From: Splendidivirga corallicola
GTDB lineage: Bacteria > Bacteroidota > Bacteroidia > Cytophagales > Cyclobacteriaceae
NCBI GenBank assembly: GCA_030442035.1
Contig: JAUJEA010000010.1
Location: 62,001-126,000 of the forward strand
DNA: 64,000 nt
Direction of reading: 5' to 3'
Of this stretch, positions 1-9,349 are shown piece after piece; positions within the stretch are counted from its first letter, which is position 1; every line of letters begins with the position of its first letter. The notes under the pieces were generated by a model. The model searched no databases, had not been told where the DNA came from, and saw only the letters and a program-made list of their open reading frames with translations. The position numbers were made by a program, and so were the translations under genes.

Positions 1-972
1 ATATGGATAAAAGATGAATCTAAAAGATTTGGTCTCAACGCCTTTAAAGGGTTGGGTGCTTCTTATGCGATACATCGATTTTTAAAGCAGTATCCCGGAG
101 AAACCACGTTTTGCTCCGCCACGGATGGAAATCATGGTAAAGCACTTGCCTGGGCGTCAAAACTGTTTAATTGCAAAGCGAGAATTTTTGTTCCACACTA
201 TACTTCAGAGGGGCGGATCCGACAAATAGAGAAATATGGTGCGATCGTAGAAAGGGTACGGGGTGATTATGATTCAAGTATATTAGCAGCTATTGAAGCC
301 AGCGAAAAAGAGGGATGGTCTTTAATCCAGGACACTTCATGGAAAGGTTACACTGAGATACCCAAATGGATCATGTCTGGTTATCTCACCAGCTTATTGG
401 AAATTGAAAGTACACTTTTTAAAAACAAAGAATCAAAGGTGGACTTTGTGTTCTTGCAGGCCGGTGTAGGCAGCTGGGCTGCTAGCGTGGTTTGGTATTT
501 ACGTCAAAAGTATGGTGAACATGTTCCTAAGATAATCATTGTTGAACCAAGGGCTTCTGATGGTCTGTTACAATCCATAAGAGTAAACAATTTGGTTAAG
601 TCCAAAGGAACCGGAGAAACGATCATGGCTGGCCTCAACTGTGGAACACCTTCTGTACTTGCCTGGGAAATACTCAAAAATTCGGCTCACTATTTCATGA
701 CAATCTCAGATTCCTACAGTAAGCTGGCTATGAGGCAATTGTTTTATCCCCACGTTAACGATCCGAGCATTATATCCGGAGAATCAGGAGCAGCAGGTTT
801 GGCAGCTATACTTTCTATTTTTAATGATAGAGAATTGGTGCCTCTTAGAAATAGTTTAGGGATCAATCAAAACTCCAGAATACTTTTATTCAATACAGAG
901 GGTGATACTGATAGATCCTCTTTTGAAGATATCACTTATTCTGAAATTAATTCAGGCCTTATCTCAGCTTAA
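1..972 (+). CDS. Diaminopropionate ammonia-lyase, 5'-truncated by window edge
   Basis: PLP-dependent fold-type II enzyme expected to convert 2,3-diaminopropionate to pyruvate and ammonia. Reading frame 1 is open from base 1, so the gene starts outside the window; the TTG at 52 is internal, not a start. The visible N-terminal part contains KDESKRFGLNAFKGLG, the block carrying the PLP lysine (the K of NAFKG) in this family. Further on come a SATDGNHG substrate/PLP loop and a glycine-rich phosphate loop near the C-terminus (SGESGAAGLAAI). About 323 residues remain of a family that is usually about 400. The downstream gene is convergent. Family assignment rests on the lysine block and overall layout; a related threonine dehydratase-like lyase is the main alternative. 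Confidence 0.85.
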   Translation: MWIKDESKRFGLNAFKGLGASYAIHRFLKQYPGETTFCSATDGNHGKALAWASKLFNCKARIFVPHYTSEGRIRQIEKYGAIVERVRGDYDSSILAAIEASEKEGWSLIQDTSWKGYTEIPKWIMSGYLTSLLEIESTLFKNKESKVDFVFLQAGVGSWAASVVWYLRQKYGEHVPKIIIVEPRASDGLLQSIRVNNLVKSKGTGETIMAGLNCGTPSVLAWEILKNSAHYFMTISDSYSKLAMRQLFYPHVNDPSIISGESGAAGLAAILSIFNDRELVPLRNSLGINQNSRILLFNTEGDTDRSSFEDITYSEINSGLISA

Positions 973-1258
973 AAATAAAACACTGTATTCAACCAGCCCT
1001 CATCAAAAAATTGAATTCTTAAATTTCAAGAAAATGAGTATCAAAAAAGAACCAGTTTCAATCATCATTAAACTCGTTCCAAATCTGTTCAGGACACACA
1101 TCAATATTATTGCTAATAAGATCCTTGGCCGGTTACTTTAAATAAAAGCAGTTTCTCCATGAATTATGCATGTAAAAGGTAAACAGGCGATTAACTTTTA
1201 CACAAAATATCCACAAAGAAACTTGCTTGAGGAAACAATCTATTAAAAAACAGAAAAT

Positions 1259-1900
1259 CTATTCTGTCACACCACCGTATTCATCAGGATTCACTGCTTT
1301 GTATAGGAGAGCAGCTAAAATCCCTCCAGCAAAATTTCCTACCAGGAACACCCAGATATTGGCCCAGGAACTCAATCCCATGAGTGAAATTCCGGTTGCT
1401 ACCGCAGGATTATAGGCACCACCTGAGATGGCTCCACCAGCGTAAGCCCCAACGCATACTGTAAAACCAATAGCCAGGCCAAAATAAGAATTACCGGCAC
1501 TCTTATTTGAAGTGGCTACATTGAGCACAACAAAACAAAGGGCAAAAGTGAACAGTAATTCATTTAGGATAGCGGGACCAATTTCGATGGTACCTGCAGC
1601 TACTTCCGGGCCACCTTTCAGGTAATCAACAGCAAAAGCTGCTAATGAAGCACCTATTACCTGCGAGATCATATAAGGTGCCACATCTTTAGCATCACAC
1701 TTACCCCTCATCCAAACGGCAAGGGTTACAGCGGGATTATAGTGTCCTCCGGATATTGGTCCACCAGCATATACCATAATCATTAATGTACTACCAATGG
1801 CCAGTGCTGCCATGGCTCCTGCACCAGGGTCGATCACTGTGAGTCCGATTACAAGCACCAAAAAAAAGGTGCCTACAAGCTCAACTAAATAATTTTTCAT
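1259..1900 (-). CDS. MIP/aquaporin family channel, atypical second NPA loop
   Basis: Six-helix inner-membrane channel of 213 residues for water or small neutral solutes. Both half-helix NPA motifs are present, at residues 55-57 (GGHYNPAVT) and 164-166 (GGAYNPAVA), in the usual duplicated arrangement. Orthodox aquaporins carry an arginine immediately after the second NPA, part of the aromatic/arginine selectivity filter. Here that position is valine, so the pore is probably wider or differently selective than in AqpZ. The ATG start at 1900 gives a first membrane helix right at the N-terminus, as is normal. The gene is divergent from the TPR protein gene, with a 392-base gap. The substrate cannot be read from the sequence. 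Confidence 0.9.
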   Translation of the reverse strand: MKNYLVELVGTFFLVLVIGLTVIDPGAGAMAALAIGSTLMIMVYAGGPISGGHYNPAVTLAVWMRGKCDAKDVAPYMISQVIGASLAAFAVDYLKGGPEVAAGTIEIGPAILNELLFTFALCFVVLNVATSNKSAGNSYFGLAIGFTVCVGAYAGGAISGGAYNPAVATGISLMGLSSWANIWVFLVGNFAGGILAALLYKAVNPDEYGGVTE

Positions 1901-2292
1901 AGATAAAAAGGTTTAGGTTAAAATGTTTTAATTAATATTAGTTCCGGGAAAAATTCAGTAAATTGTAAAAGAGGACAAATAGATGATCCGGAGGGGATCA
2001 CGATCACAATGCTGAGACATGGACGATGGATCAATGAAACGAATCACAAAAAATTGAACAAAAGAACTCAACCTGTTCTTGGTTAATCAGCACTTGAAAC
2101 AATCAGATCATGACTCAATAGCCATCATGTAAAACAGTTTTCTCCTCATACTGTTTCAGGTCTGAAATAGAGTATAAGACATAACACGATCTCAAGCTTT
2201 AGATTTTAAACATCATCGGCATAAGACGATTTCATGTCTTCTACTATTCTTCAAGATAATCGTTTATACCTGAAAACCAAAGTTTTTGAAAT
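1901..2292. other. Divergent intergenic region
   Basis: This 392-base AT-rich stretch lies between the divergent MIP channel and TPR genes and must hold both promoters. I searched both strands for TAnnTTTG boxes with an upstream TTG and found no convincing match. No ORF, tRNA or strong hairpin is visible. Confidence 0.5.
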
Positions 2293-3540
2293 ATGAAATA
2301 CAATGACTTATTGGTAAAACTGAAATTATTAGTCATCCTTAACCTGGTTATTTTTGTTCAATTTTCGGTTAATGCTCAAGAGAATAAATACCGACCTTTA
2401 AGCAGCAAAGAGGTTCAGGAACAATTTGAGCTTGGGAAAAAAGCGCTTGGAAAAGATGATTATGTCATGGCTATTACCCATTTCGACGCTTGTATCCGGG
2501 AAGATCCATATTTCAAAGATGCGTATTTTTCAAGAGCCATGGCCAAGGAATCGCTCGACGACCTTGAAGGAGCTCTTTTAGACTATAATATTCTGTTACA
2601 TATGCAACCTGACCTAAGAGAAGCACTTTTCTCCCGGGGTGTTTTGCGATATAAACAAGAACAGTATGAGTATGCGCTACCGGATTTCGAAAACCTCTTG
2701 GAACTACCAACAGGTGAAACACAAGCCGTCTTTTTCCAACTGTCCTCCAGCAATTCCGGTATTGGAAGTATCAGTACCATGGAAACAATGCAAGCCGAAA
2801 TCCAAAACTACTTAGGCTTAACCAATACAAAGCTGGAGAGGTATCCACAAGCCATAGCTCATTTTAACAAAGCCATCAATATCAATAACCGCAATCCTGA
2901 TTATTTAGTAAATCGAGGTATGGCAAAGGAAGGCATAAGAGATTTTAATGGTGCAGAAGATGACTATCAAAAAGCCATTCAGCTAAATCCCGATCACTCA
3001 TTAGCAAAATACAATCTGTCTCTGATTGCAGGTGAATCTTTGTCCGGATTTGAGTCTATTGATTTCTACAGTGATATTATTGACAGCGATCCTTCATTTC
3101 ACCAAGCCTATGTACAAAGAGGTCTCGCCAAGTTCAACTTAAATGATATGCAGGGTGCACTTAGCGATTTTAATAAGGCACTTTCATTGGAGCCTGATAA
3201 CATTGTAGCTCTTTTCAACAGAGGCCTTACAAGAGAAAAATTAAATGAACTTGAAACTGCTAAACAAGACTTTACCTCAGTGCTTTCTCTTGACCCAAAC
3301 CATGAGAGAGCTCTTTTAAGCAGAGCAAATATTTCAGTTAAGTTTAAAGCTTATCAGGAAGCCATCCACGATTATGACCAGGCCATTGATCGTAACCCCA
3401 CTTATGCACTGGCTTTTTACAATCGCGGTGTCGCCAAATTTAACCTGAAACAAAAAACAGAGGCTTGTCTGGATATGAGCATGGCACTCAAACTGGGAAT
3501 GACCAACGCCGCTGAAACATATAAGAGAATGTGCCAATAA
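2293..3540 (+). CDS. Secreted tetratricopeptide repeat protein
   Basis: A 415-residue protein with a signal peptide (hydrophobic residues about 10-27, cleavage after NAQ near 29), so probably periplasmic or outer-membrane associated. The rest is built of about nine TPR units with the typical A-x-x-x-F/Y-x-x-A-I/L and P-x pattern, for example around residues 40-75, 76-110, 180-250 and 265-400. A roughly 35-residue insertion near residues 140-175 (Ser/Met rich) interrupts the repeats. TPR arrays mediate protein-protein contacts; no catalytic domain is seen, and the neighbours give no functional hint. It stands alone between a divergent channel gene and a long intergenic region. Confidence 0.85.
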   Translation: MKYNDLLVKLKLLVILNLVIFVQFSVNAQENKYRPLSSKEVQEQFELGKKALGKDDYVMAITHFDACIREDPYFKDAYFSRAMAKESLDDLEGALLDYNILLHMQPDLREALFSRGVLRYKQEQYEYALPDFENLLELPTGETQAVFFQLSSSNSGIGSISTMETMQAEIQNYLGLTNTKLERYPQAIAHFNKAININNRNPDYLVNRGMAKEGIRDFNGAEDDYQKAIQLNPDHSLAKYNLSLIAGESLSGFESIDFYSDIIDSDPSFHQAYVQRGLAKFNLNDMQGALSDFNKALSLEPDNIVALFNRGLTREKLNELETAKQDFTSVLSLDPNHERALLSRANISVKFKAYQEAIHDYDQAIDRNPTYALAFYNRGVAKFNLKQKTEACLDMSMALKLGMTNAAETYKRMCQ

Positions 3541-4199
3541 AGTACCCTTCTGTCGTTCTTATATTTTCATTACCAGTTATCAGGGCTTTCACTTTTAAAA
3601 TTCCGAAACGAAATCAGAGAGATTTCTTTGAGGTGTTATTGGAAAGGCAGTGGTATTGTGTTGAAGTGCGGAAGCGTTAAGGTGTTTAGGTTGAAGTATG
3701 CTACAACTAAATGCTAATGTGTAAATTTTACTCATCCTGTTTTATGATTTCATAGGGTGCGGAGAGGTGTCTGACACTTCTCCTGTCAAATAAATTAGTT
3801 CTTTTTTTTGGTATTTCTCTTCATGGATCAAAATGTCTGAAACCTTAGGGTTGGTTACCTGAGAGACCACGGCTTTAATCATAAGTACTTGCGCAATCCC
3901 ACGTTAAAGACTCTAAGACCAATGCCATTAACTTAAGCGTCATTCCTTGCTTGATAAGGAATCTCAATCAGGCTTAAACTTCTAAAAATGAGATTCCTGC
4001 TTTCACAGGAATGACGTCTTCTGTTCGATAGGGCTTAAGTTAATGACATTGACTCTAAGACTAAGAACAAAGACTTGATACTATATCAAAAGGAAAGCTT
4101 ATGGTCCAAAAGCAGAATCCCTGCATACAGGATTTTTGATATTAAATCACCTCCTGCGATTTAATAATACTAGCATAAAACCGGAAAAATCCTAAAATG
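3541..4199. other. Long intergenic region with hairpins and a repeat element
   Basis: A gene-free stretch between the TPR protein and the TIM-barrel lipoprotein. It contains a near-perfect hairpin at 3761-3783 (arms GGAGAGGTGTC and GACACTTCTCC, one-base centre), not directly followed by a T run, and a larger inverted-repeat element at 3920-4051, listed separately. No ORF of significance was found. Confidence 0.6.
3920..4051. repeat. MITE-like inverted repeat flanked by direct repeats
   Basis: The left arm (3920-3966) and the right arm (3989-4051) are imperfect reverse complements. The outer parts CAATGCCATTAACTTAAG and CTTAAGTTAATGACATTG match with one mismatch. The inner parts (CGTCATTCC near 3938, GGAATGACG near 4008) also match, and each inner segment is itself a small palindrome. 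The element is bracketed by the 10-base direct repeat ACTCTAAGAC at 3910-3919 and 4052-4061, which resembles a target-site duplication. The CGTCATTCCTG/CAGGAATGACG core resembles dispersed REP-like palindromes common in many bacterial genomes. No coding capacity. Confidence 0.6.
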
Positions 4200-4207
4200 T
4201 ATCTTTG
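4200..4207 (+). promoter_or_regulatory. Candidate -7 box (TATCTTTG)
   Basis: This is an exact match to the Bacteroidota -7 consensus TAnnTTTG, about 97 bases before the ATG at 4304. No clear TTG lies about 20 bases upstream, so only half of the promoter is recognisable. It overlaps the more upstream in-frame ATG at 4205, which argues for translation starting at 4304. Confidence 0.35.
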
Positions 4208-4303
4208 AATATTACTCATTATATAAGGGAATTTGATATATTTCGGAGTCTAAATAACTGTAATATCCATTTTACTCAAAACCCACAAATCAACCTTGAT
4301 CGT

Positions 4304-5287
4304 ATGACAAACAGAAGAGACTTTTTAAAAAAGGCCGGAAAATATTCTGCCGCTTATGGAGCCATTGGCATAACACCATCATTGTTTTATGGTTGTTCCG
4401 GCGCCGCTAAGAAAGAAGAAGCTGCTGAACAACAGGCAGAAGAAGCTGTTGTAAAGGAGTTATTCTTTAAAATATCATTGGCCCAATGGTCACTCCATCG
4501 CGCATTGAAGGGCGGACAACTTGATAACCTGGACTTCGTAGCCAAAGCCAAGAATGATTTTGGTATCAGTGCAGTTGAATATGTGAATCAATTTTTTGGT
4601 GATAAAGCAAAAGACGAGGCTTACCTGCAAGAAATGAAAAAGAGAGCTGATGATCATGGTGTGAGCAATCTTCTCATTATGATCGATGGTGAAGGTAATC
4701 TGGGAGGAACCTCTGACAAAGAAAGAACACAAGCTGTTGAAAATCACTACAAATGGATTGAAGCTGCTAAATTCCTTGGCTGTCATTCCATTCGGGTCAA
4801 TGCTGCCGGAAGGGGCACAGCAGAAGATGTAAAACTGGCTGCCATAGATGGACTTGGAAAACTTTCCGAATTTGGGGCACAACATGAGATCAACGTGATT
4901 GTAGAAAATCATGGAGGTTACTCGTCGGATGGATCATGGCTTTCAGATGTGATGAAGCAAGTCAACAATCCAAGATGTGGAACGTTACCGGATTTTGGCA
5001 ACTTCTGTGTTAAATATGGAGACGGAGGTTGTGCGGAAGAATATGATCGCTATAAAGGGATGGAAGAATTAATGCCTTTTGCCAAAGGTGTTAGTGCCAA
5101 GTCGCATGATTTCGATGATGCAGGAAATGAGATCCATTCCGATTATAGCAGGATGCTTAAAATAGTAAAAGATGCCGGTTATAGAGGATATATCGGGATC
5201 GAATACGAAGGAGGCAAAATAGGAGAAGAGGAAGGTATTATGGCCACCAAAAAACTCCTGGAAAAAGTTGGGGCCACATTATCGTAA
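4304..5287 (+). CDS. Tat-exported sugar phosphate isomerase/epimerase-like (TIM barrel) lipoprotein
   Basis: A 327-residue member of the xylose isomerase-like TIM-barrel (AP endonuclease 2) superfamily. The N-terminus has a twin-arginine motif ([11 protein letters not shown]), a hydrophobic stretch and a lipobox ending YGCSG, so it should be exported folded and lipid-anchored. Barrel signatures include the metal-ligand-type segments [27 protein letters not shown] and [10 protein letters not shown], consistent with Glu/Asp/His metal binding. The frame is open to an upstream ATG at 4205, but that would bury the Tat signal behind 33 residues and overlaps a -7 box, so 4304 is preferred. The substrate is unknown; many relatives act on inositols or keto-sugars. 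Confidence 0.8.
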   Translation: MTNRRDFLKKAGKYSAAYGAIGITPSLFYGCSGAAKKEEAAEQQAEEAVVKELFFKISLAQWSLHRALKGGQLDNLDFVAKAKNDFGISAVEYVNQFFGDKAKDEAYLQEMKKRADDHGVSNLLIMIDGEGNLGGTSDKERTQAVENHYKWIEAAKFLGCHSIRVNAAGRGTAEDVKLAAIDGLGKLSEFGAQHEINVIVENHGGYSSDGSWLSDVMKQVNNPRCGTLPDFGNFCVKYGDGGCAEEYDRYKGMEELMPFAKGVSAKSHDFDDAGNEIHSDYSRMLKIVKDAGYRGYIGIEYEGGKIGEEEGIMATKKLLEKVGATLS

Positions 5288-5348
5288 AAAGACATTTGAT
5301 TTCGTACTCGAATAGTCCTGGCAAAAAGTTAGGACTATTGGTCAATAC

Positions 5349-5379
5349 AATTGGCATATTAAATATGCCAATTTTTTTT
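5349..5379 (+). terminator. Rho-independent terminator
   Basis: Perfect stem AATTGGCATAT / ATATGCCAATT with a three-base TAA loop, the right arm running straight into eight T residues on the plus strand. It lies about 60 bases after the stop codon of the TIM-barrel lipoprotein gene and separates it from the convergent dehydrogenase gene. Confidence 0.85.
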
Positions 5380-5463
5380 GTCTTAGCGATGCTAAGGTGA
5401 GGGATAGGTATCAGCCAGCATTGACCAATACCGGCTGTTGTTCTATTCTAAGCTCACTTAAAA

Positions 5464-8400
5464 CTATTTCTCAAAACGAACCCAATCGAGTTCCATAGTG
5501 GATCTTTCGGTTATCTGTTCATTTTTGAAAACGAAATAAACATCATGGAATCCTTCAGTCCGTTTTAACACTACCTCGCTTTCGATCCAATTACCTCTTT
5601 GAGAATTGTTTACAGATAAAGATCCAATTTCATCACCTTCCGGACTGCCCAATCTAACTGAGATCTCCCCCCCATTGATCGGATTTAGCCTAAATCTAAG
5701 CTTGGTAATTGCGCTTAAATCAATGTTTGAATAGGAGAAATAACTGTCATTTCTGGTATTGGAAATATAACCGAAGTCACCGCCATTAGGCCTTAATCGA
5801 TAGATTTGATCATAGTCATCATAATCTTCCGCCTCGAGGGTAGGATTTCGAAGTAACATGGTTTTGGTAGTGGTCAATGGTGCTATATCATTAGCTCCTT
5901 TATCTGTATAACGTGCACTGAATACGTAAAGTCCTTCTCCTTCCGAAGAATGACGGTTCAATGGTAAAGATCCTGAAACAGACATTTCTTGATTGCCTGA
6001 TCCATCGTTTATCGCCATGATGTAATCGACCATTTCTTGTGTCTCTTCAAGTGTATGCTGCGGATGAGCTGCCATCATACTGTGGCCCCAATTTCCACTG
6101 CCTCCTTCAATAATTTTACTGGCCAACATATCCCGGGCTCCTGATTGCGCTGCATATCGCTCGGCAATCTGCGTATAGCTGGGGCCAATAGATTTATTCA
6201 CACGGTCATGACAAGACCTACAATCGCTATTGTCTATTAATGTTTTCCCCTTTAAAGAACCGGCAGATCCCAGGTTAAAGAAATCAGCCCCCAACAAGCC
6301 TAGGTCATATCCTTCATCAAGATAGTTGAAATTCACTTGAACATCCTGGCTGGATATTTTACCATTTTCAATGGATCCATCTTCCTGATCACTCACCTCA
6401 ATTGTATAAGGGTATGTTCCTTGATCAAAGTAGAAGGACTGATTTCCTGAAAAGGCTATCTCGACTGTAGGAGGAGCATTACCTACTTTTATTTCCAGCG
6501 AGGTAACTGCACTATCACCTTTGGAATCATATAAAACCAATTGAGGACGATAAATACCCGGTTGTTGATAGGTAAACGAAGCTTGAATACCTTCACCGGT
6601 TCCATTAGCGGCATCTCCAAATATCCATTTGTAATTCAGCTTATCTTCTTCATCATAATCATACGAACCCTGTGCCGAAAAATTCACTTTCAAAGGCGCC
6701 GCTCCTACCGAAACATCGGCTACCATGGTTGGAACGGGCAGCCTGTTTCCTTGTGCATATTCTATCTTTATCAGTTTCGCATCATCATTATTAGCAAAAT
6801 AATTGGCTCCATATTCCAACACATACATCGCTCCATCAGGACCAAATACCACGTCAATCGGTTTAGCAAATTCTACCTCGGGCAAAACAGGTTCTATTTT
6901 CTCCATATTATGGTTTGCATCAAAAGAAACCAGTTTCATCCAACTTCTGGCCCAATCAAAGATAAAAAGCTTACCTTCATAGTATGAGGGAAAGGCCGTT
7001 GAGGATTGCCTTCTCGGTTTGTAATAAATAGGACCGGCCATGGCGCTTCTGGATCCTTTGCCCAGCATAGGGAATTCCTCGGATTCTCCATAGGGATACC
7101 AGATCATAGCACTCTGAGCAGGGGGAAGCTCCTTGCTTCCGTTGTTATTAGGAGAGTCATTCACTGGTGCCTCAGGATCGAAATACGGCCCAAGTTCGCC
7201 CGTTTCAAAATCCAGATCGCGATAAGCTTTATTATTGGCAACAAAATAAGGCCAGCCAAAATTACCTGGTTTTCTTGCCTGATTCCACTCATCAAAGCTT
7301 TGGGGTCCGGGGGCTCCGTCTTTTCCGGAATCCGGACCAACATCACCCCAATAAACATATCCGGTTTTCGCATCTACAGAAAAACGGTATGGATTCCGAC
7401 AACCCATTACGTAAATTTCAGGTCTTCCCAAAGAACCATCCTTAGGAAACAAATTCCCATCTGGGATACTGTATGAACCGTCTTTGTGCGGCTTTATCCT
7501 TAATATCTTGCCTCTCAGGTCATGTGTATTTCCGGAAGACTTTTGTGCATCAAAAGGTCCCCTACCAGAACGCTCATCCAGGGGGGAATAACCATCCGAT
7601 TCTTTGGAGCTGGTATTATCGCCTGTGGCCAGGTATAGATTCCCATCTTTATCAAACAACATTCCACCGGCAGAATGGCAACAGGTTTCCCGCTGTACCG
7701 GAACTTCCAGAATGATCCTTTCTGAATTTAACAGCAGGCTATCTCCTCCAAGCAGTACAAATCTTGATAAGTTTTGTTTCGCTTCATCGCCCACCGGAGA
7801 ATAATAGAAGTAAACATAATTGTTAACATGAAAATTCGGATCTATCGTCATTCCCAACAAACCATCTTCATAGTTTCCCTCCGTATGCACTTCCATTTTG
7901 GTAAGCAATCTTGTTTCATCTTTATCTGCTTCATAAAGTTTGATCGCCCCCTCCCTTTCAATGAATAAAACATCCCCGTTCGGTAAAACACCCATTTGAA
8001 TGGGCTCATTGATATTATCATCCAGTACACTATAAACAAAGCGGTTATCCTCAGGGGCAACTGGCGTATGAATCGCATTCAGTGAAACACTGTTTTTTCC
8101 AATGGAAAAATCGAGCACAGCTGCTAATTGATCGGACCGAACTCCATTGATATAGTCATTGATCTCTCCAGGATACACGGAAACTCTTCCTCCATCAAAT
8201 ACAAAGGATTGCCAGTCCTCTGAGCCGCCACCTCCATGCATTGCTTTATATAGCCATGGCCAATAAAGCTTGTTAAAATCTTCTTTAAACAAAATCAGCC
8301 CTCCGTTCGACTGAACATATCGTTCGAGTGCATTTTGCTGGGTGGGGTTAAAAGATTCGATGGATTGAAAGGCCAGCAGTATCGTACTGAAATCATACAG

Positions 8401-8628
8401 TGAATCTTCTTTTAAAAGGGTTAAATCGTTGCGAATCTCATAGCTCAAGTCCGCTTGCGATTGAATAGCATCCAATGATTTAATTAACTTGTCTGCGGCT
8501 GCTTTGGTCAATTCCTTGCCATCATGAATAACCAGTAACTTCCTTTCAGGACGTTGAACTTCACAACCGGAGGCAAAAAACAAATAAAGACATATTAAAA
8601 CTAGAATTGGATTTCTTAACACTATCAT
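5464..8628 (-). CDS. Multidomain PQQ-type sugar dehydrogenase lipoprotein (ThuA-like + GSDH + PKD + cytochrome c + CBM6-like)
   Basis: A 1054-residue lipoprotein (lipobox FASGC near residue 22). The domain order read from the sequence is a ThuA-like N-terminal region (about 30-150), a soluble glucose/sorbosone dehydrogenase type six-bladed propeller (about 195-615), a PKD domain (about 635-725), a cytochrome c domain with heme motif CRSCH near residue 804 and a candidate Met ligand in WGHSMMAAHP near 850, and a C-terminal CBM6-like sandwich (about 930-1054, starting LEAEDYDDYDQ and ending MELDWVRFEK). It probably oxidises sugars at the cell surface and passes electrons through its own heme. 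The cofactor is inferred from family membership. This architecture recurs in Bacteroidota. It is a single gene, convergent to the upstream lipoprotein gene. Confidence 0.85.
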   Translation of the reverse strand: MIVLRNPILVLICLYLFFASGCEVQRPERKLLVIHDGKELTKAAADKLIKSLDAIQSQADLSYEIRNDLTLLKEDSLYDFSTILLAFQSIESFNPTQQNALERYVQSNGGLILFKEDFNKLYWPWLYKAMHGGGGSEDWQSFVFDGGRVSVYPGEINDYINGVRSDQLAAVLDFSIGKNSVSLNAIHTPVAPEDNRFVYSVLDDNINEPIQMGVLPNGDVLFIEREGAIKLYEADKDETRLLTKMEVHTEGNYEDGLLGMTIDPNFHVNNYVYFYYSPVGDEAKQNLSRFVLLGGDSLLLNSERIILEVPVQRETCCHSAGGMLFDKDGNLYLATGDNTSSKESDGYSPLDERSGRGPFDAQKSSGNTHDLRGKILRIKPHKDGSYSIPDGNLFPKDGSLGRPEIYVMGCRNPYRFSVDAKTGYVYWGDVGPDSGKDGAPGPQSFDEWNQARKPGNFGWPYFVANNKAYRDLDFETGELGPYFDPEAPVNDSPNNNGSKELPPAQSAMIWYPYGESEEFPMLGKGSRSAMAGPIYYKPRRQSSTAFPSYYEGKLFIFDWARSWMKLVSFDANHNMEKIEPVLPEVEFAKPIDVVFGPDGAMYVLEYGANYFANNDDAKLIKIEYAQGNRLPVPTMVADVSVGAAPLKVNFSAQGSYDYDEEDKLNYKWIFGDAANGTGEGIQASFTYQQPGIYRPQLVLYDSKGDSAVTSLEIKVGNAPPTVEIAFSGNQSFYFDQGTYPYTIEVSDQEDGSIENGKISSQDVQVNFNYLDEGYDLGLLGADFFNLGSAGSLKGKTLIDNSDCRSCHDRVNKSIGPSYTQIAERYAAQSGARDMLASKIIEGGSGNWGHSMMAAHPQHTLEETQEMVDYIMAINDGSGNQEMSVSGSLPLNRHSSEGEGLYVFSARYTDKGANDIAPLTTTKTMLLRNPTLEAEDYDDYDQIYRLRPNGGDFGYISNTRNDSYFSYSNIDLSAITKLRFRLNPINGGEISVRLGSPEGDEIGSLSVNNSQRGNWIESEVVLKRTEGFHDVYFVFKNEQITERSTMELDWVRFEK

Positions 8629-8914
8629 TTATTCAATACTATATTGGAACACATACTAAATAACAGCGCAATTTATCTAATCACCCAAAATAATCTATCA
8701 AAATGATAAAATATCAATGATTAAATGGTTAGCAGTAGGTATTTAGCAAGCAGTGGAATTTTGAGTTTTGAATTATGAATTTTGAATGAGTGTACTGTAC
8801 ATCCCTAAATAGGATTGACACAAAGAATGGAATTTTGTCTTTAATCTAACTTCTAAAATCTTCTCTCTAAATTGGAAACTTTATAGAACGTTTGAATTCT
8901 CCCGGGTTAATTAA

Positions 8915-9325
8915 TCACCGATCCTTCACCCGGTATACAAACTTAAGCCCTGACCAATCTTCATCCACAGCGCATACTTTTATGTCTACCAAACCTGTAG
9001 ATAAACCGGTCTCCCTGACAATACTATCTTTGACATCCGTAGGGATCTTAGATTTGCCTTTCGGCCATGATACCCATATCATACCATTCTTTTTGATCTT
9101 TTTCTTGAGTGACAATAGTTGATCTTCCAATTTGTCCTTGTCGGTAACAAAAAGGTGAACGAAATCCAGTTCTTCATCCTCAGGCCTTTCAATTATTTCT
9201 ATGCTCTCGGGTAAGTCTTCAAGCAATTCAAAATAATGGTCGGGCTGATTATAAGGATGTATCTTAAATCCTTCTTTTATCCCGAGTTTCTTGACAAGGG
9301 GGGTTCCCGAATATCCTGCAGGCAT
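8915..9325 (-). CDS. DUF3052-like small protein
   Basis: A 136-residue soluble protein opening with MPAGYSGTPLVKKLGIK, which resembles the DUF3052 family as I know it, followed by an alternating alpha/beta pattern (VHLFVTDKDKLEDQL, NGMIWVSWPKG, TGLVDIKVCAVDEDWSGLKFV). The family has no established function; the SWPKG and DEDWSGLKF segments are its recognisable blocks. It lies 24 bases after the SRPBCC protein gene on the same strand and is probably the last gene of a MarR-SRPBCC-DUF3052 transcript. No signal peptide or membrane segment is present. Confidence 0.75.
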   Translation of the reverse strand: MPAGYSGTPLVKKLGIKEGFKIHPYNQPDHYFELLEDLPESIEIIERPEDEELDFVHLFVTDKDKLEDQLLSLKKKIKKNGMIWVSWPKGKSKIPTDVKDSIVRETGLSTGLVDIKVCAVDEDWSGLKFVYRVKDR

Positions 9326-9349
9326 AGTTTATGAATTTATATAAATACA

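Noticed and set aside
902-1141. 79-codon plus-strand frame overlapping the end of the diaminopropionate ammonia-lyase
   Set aside because: It begins inside the real gene in another frame, has no family resemblance and no ribosome site; treated as chance.
4205-4303. N-terminal extension of the TIM-barrel lipoprotein from the upstream ATG
   Set aside because: It would place 33 residues before the twin-arginine signal and overlaps a candidate -7 box.
6541-7476. Long plus-strand frames opposite the sugar dehydrogenase
   Set aside because: They are antisense shadows of a clearly conserved multidomain protein and have no recognisable domain.
8755-8795. Repeated intergenic phrase TTTTGAATT-ATGAATTTTGAATG, also near 13655
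   Set aside because: Low-complexity AT-rich sequence found between many genes of such genomes; two copies are not enough to call an element.
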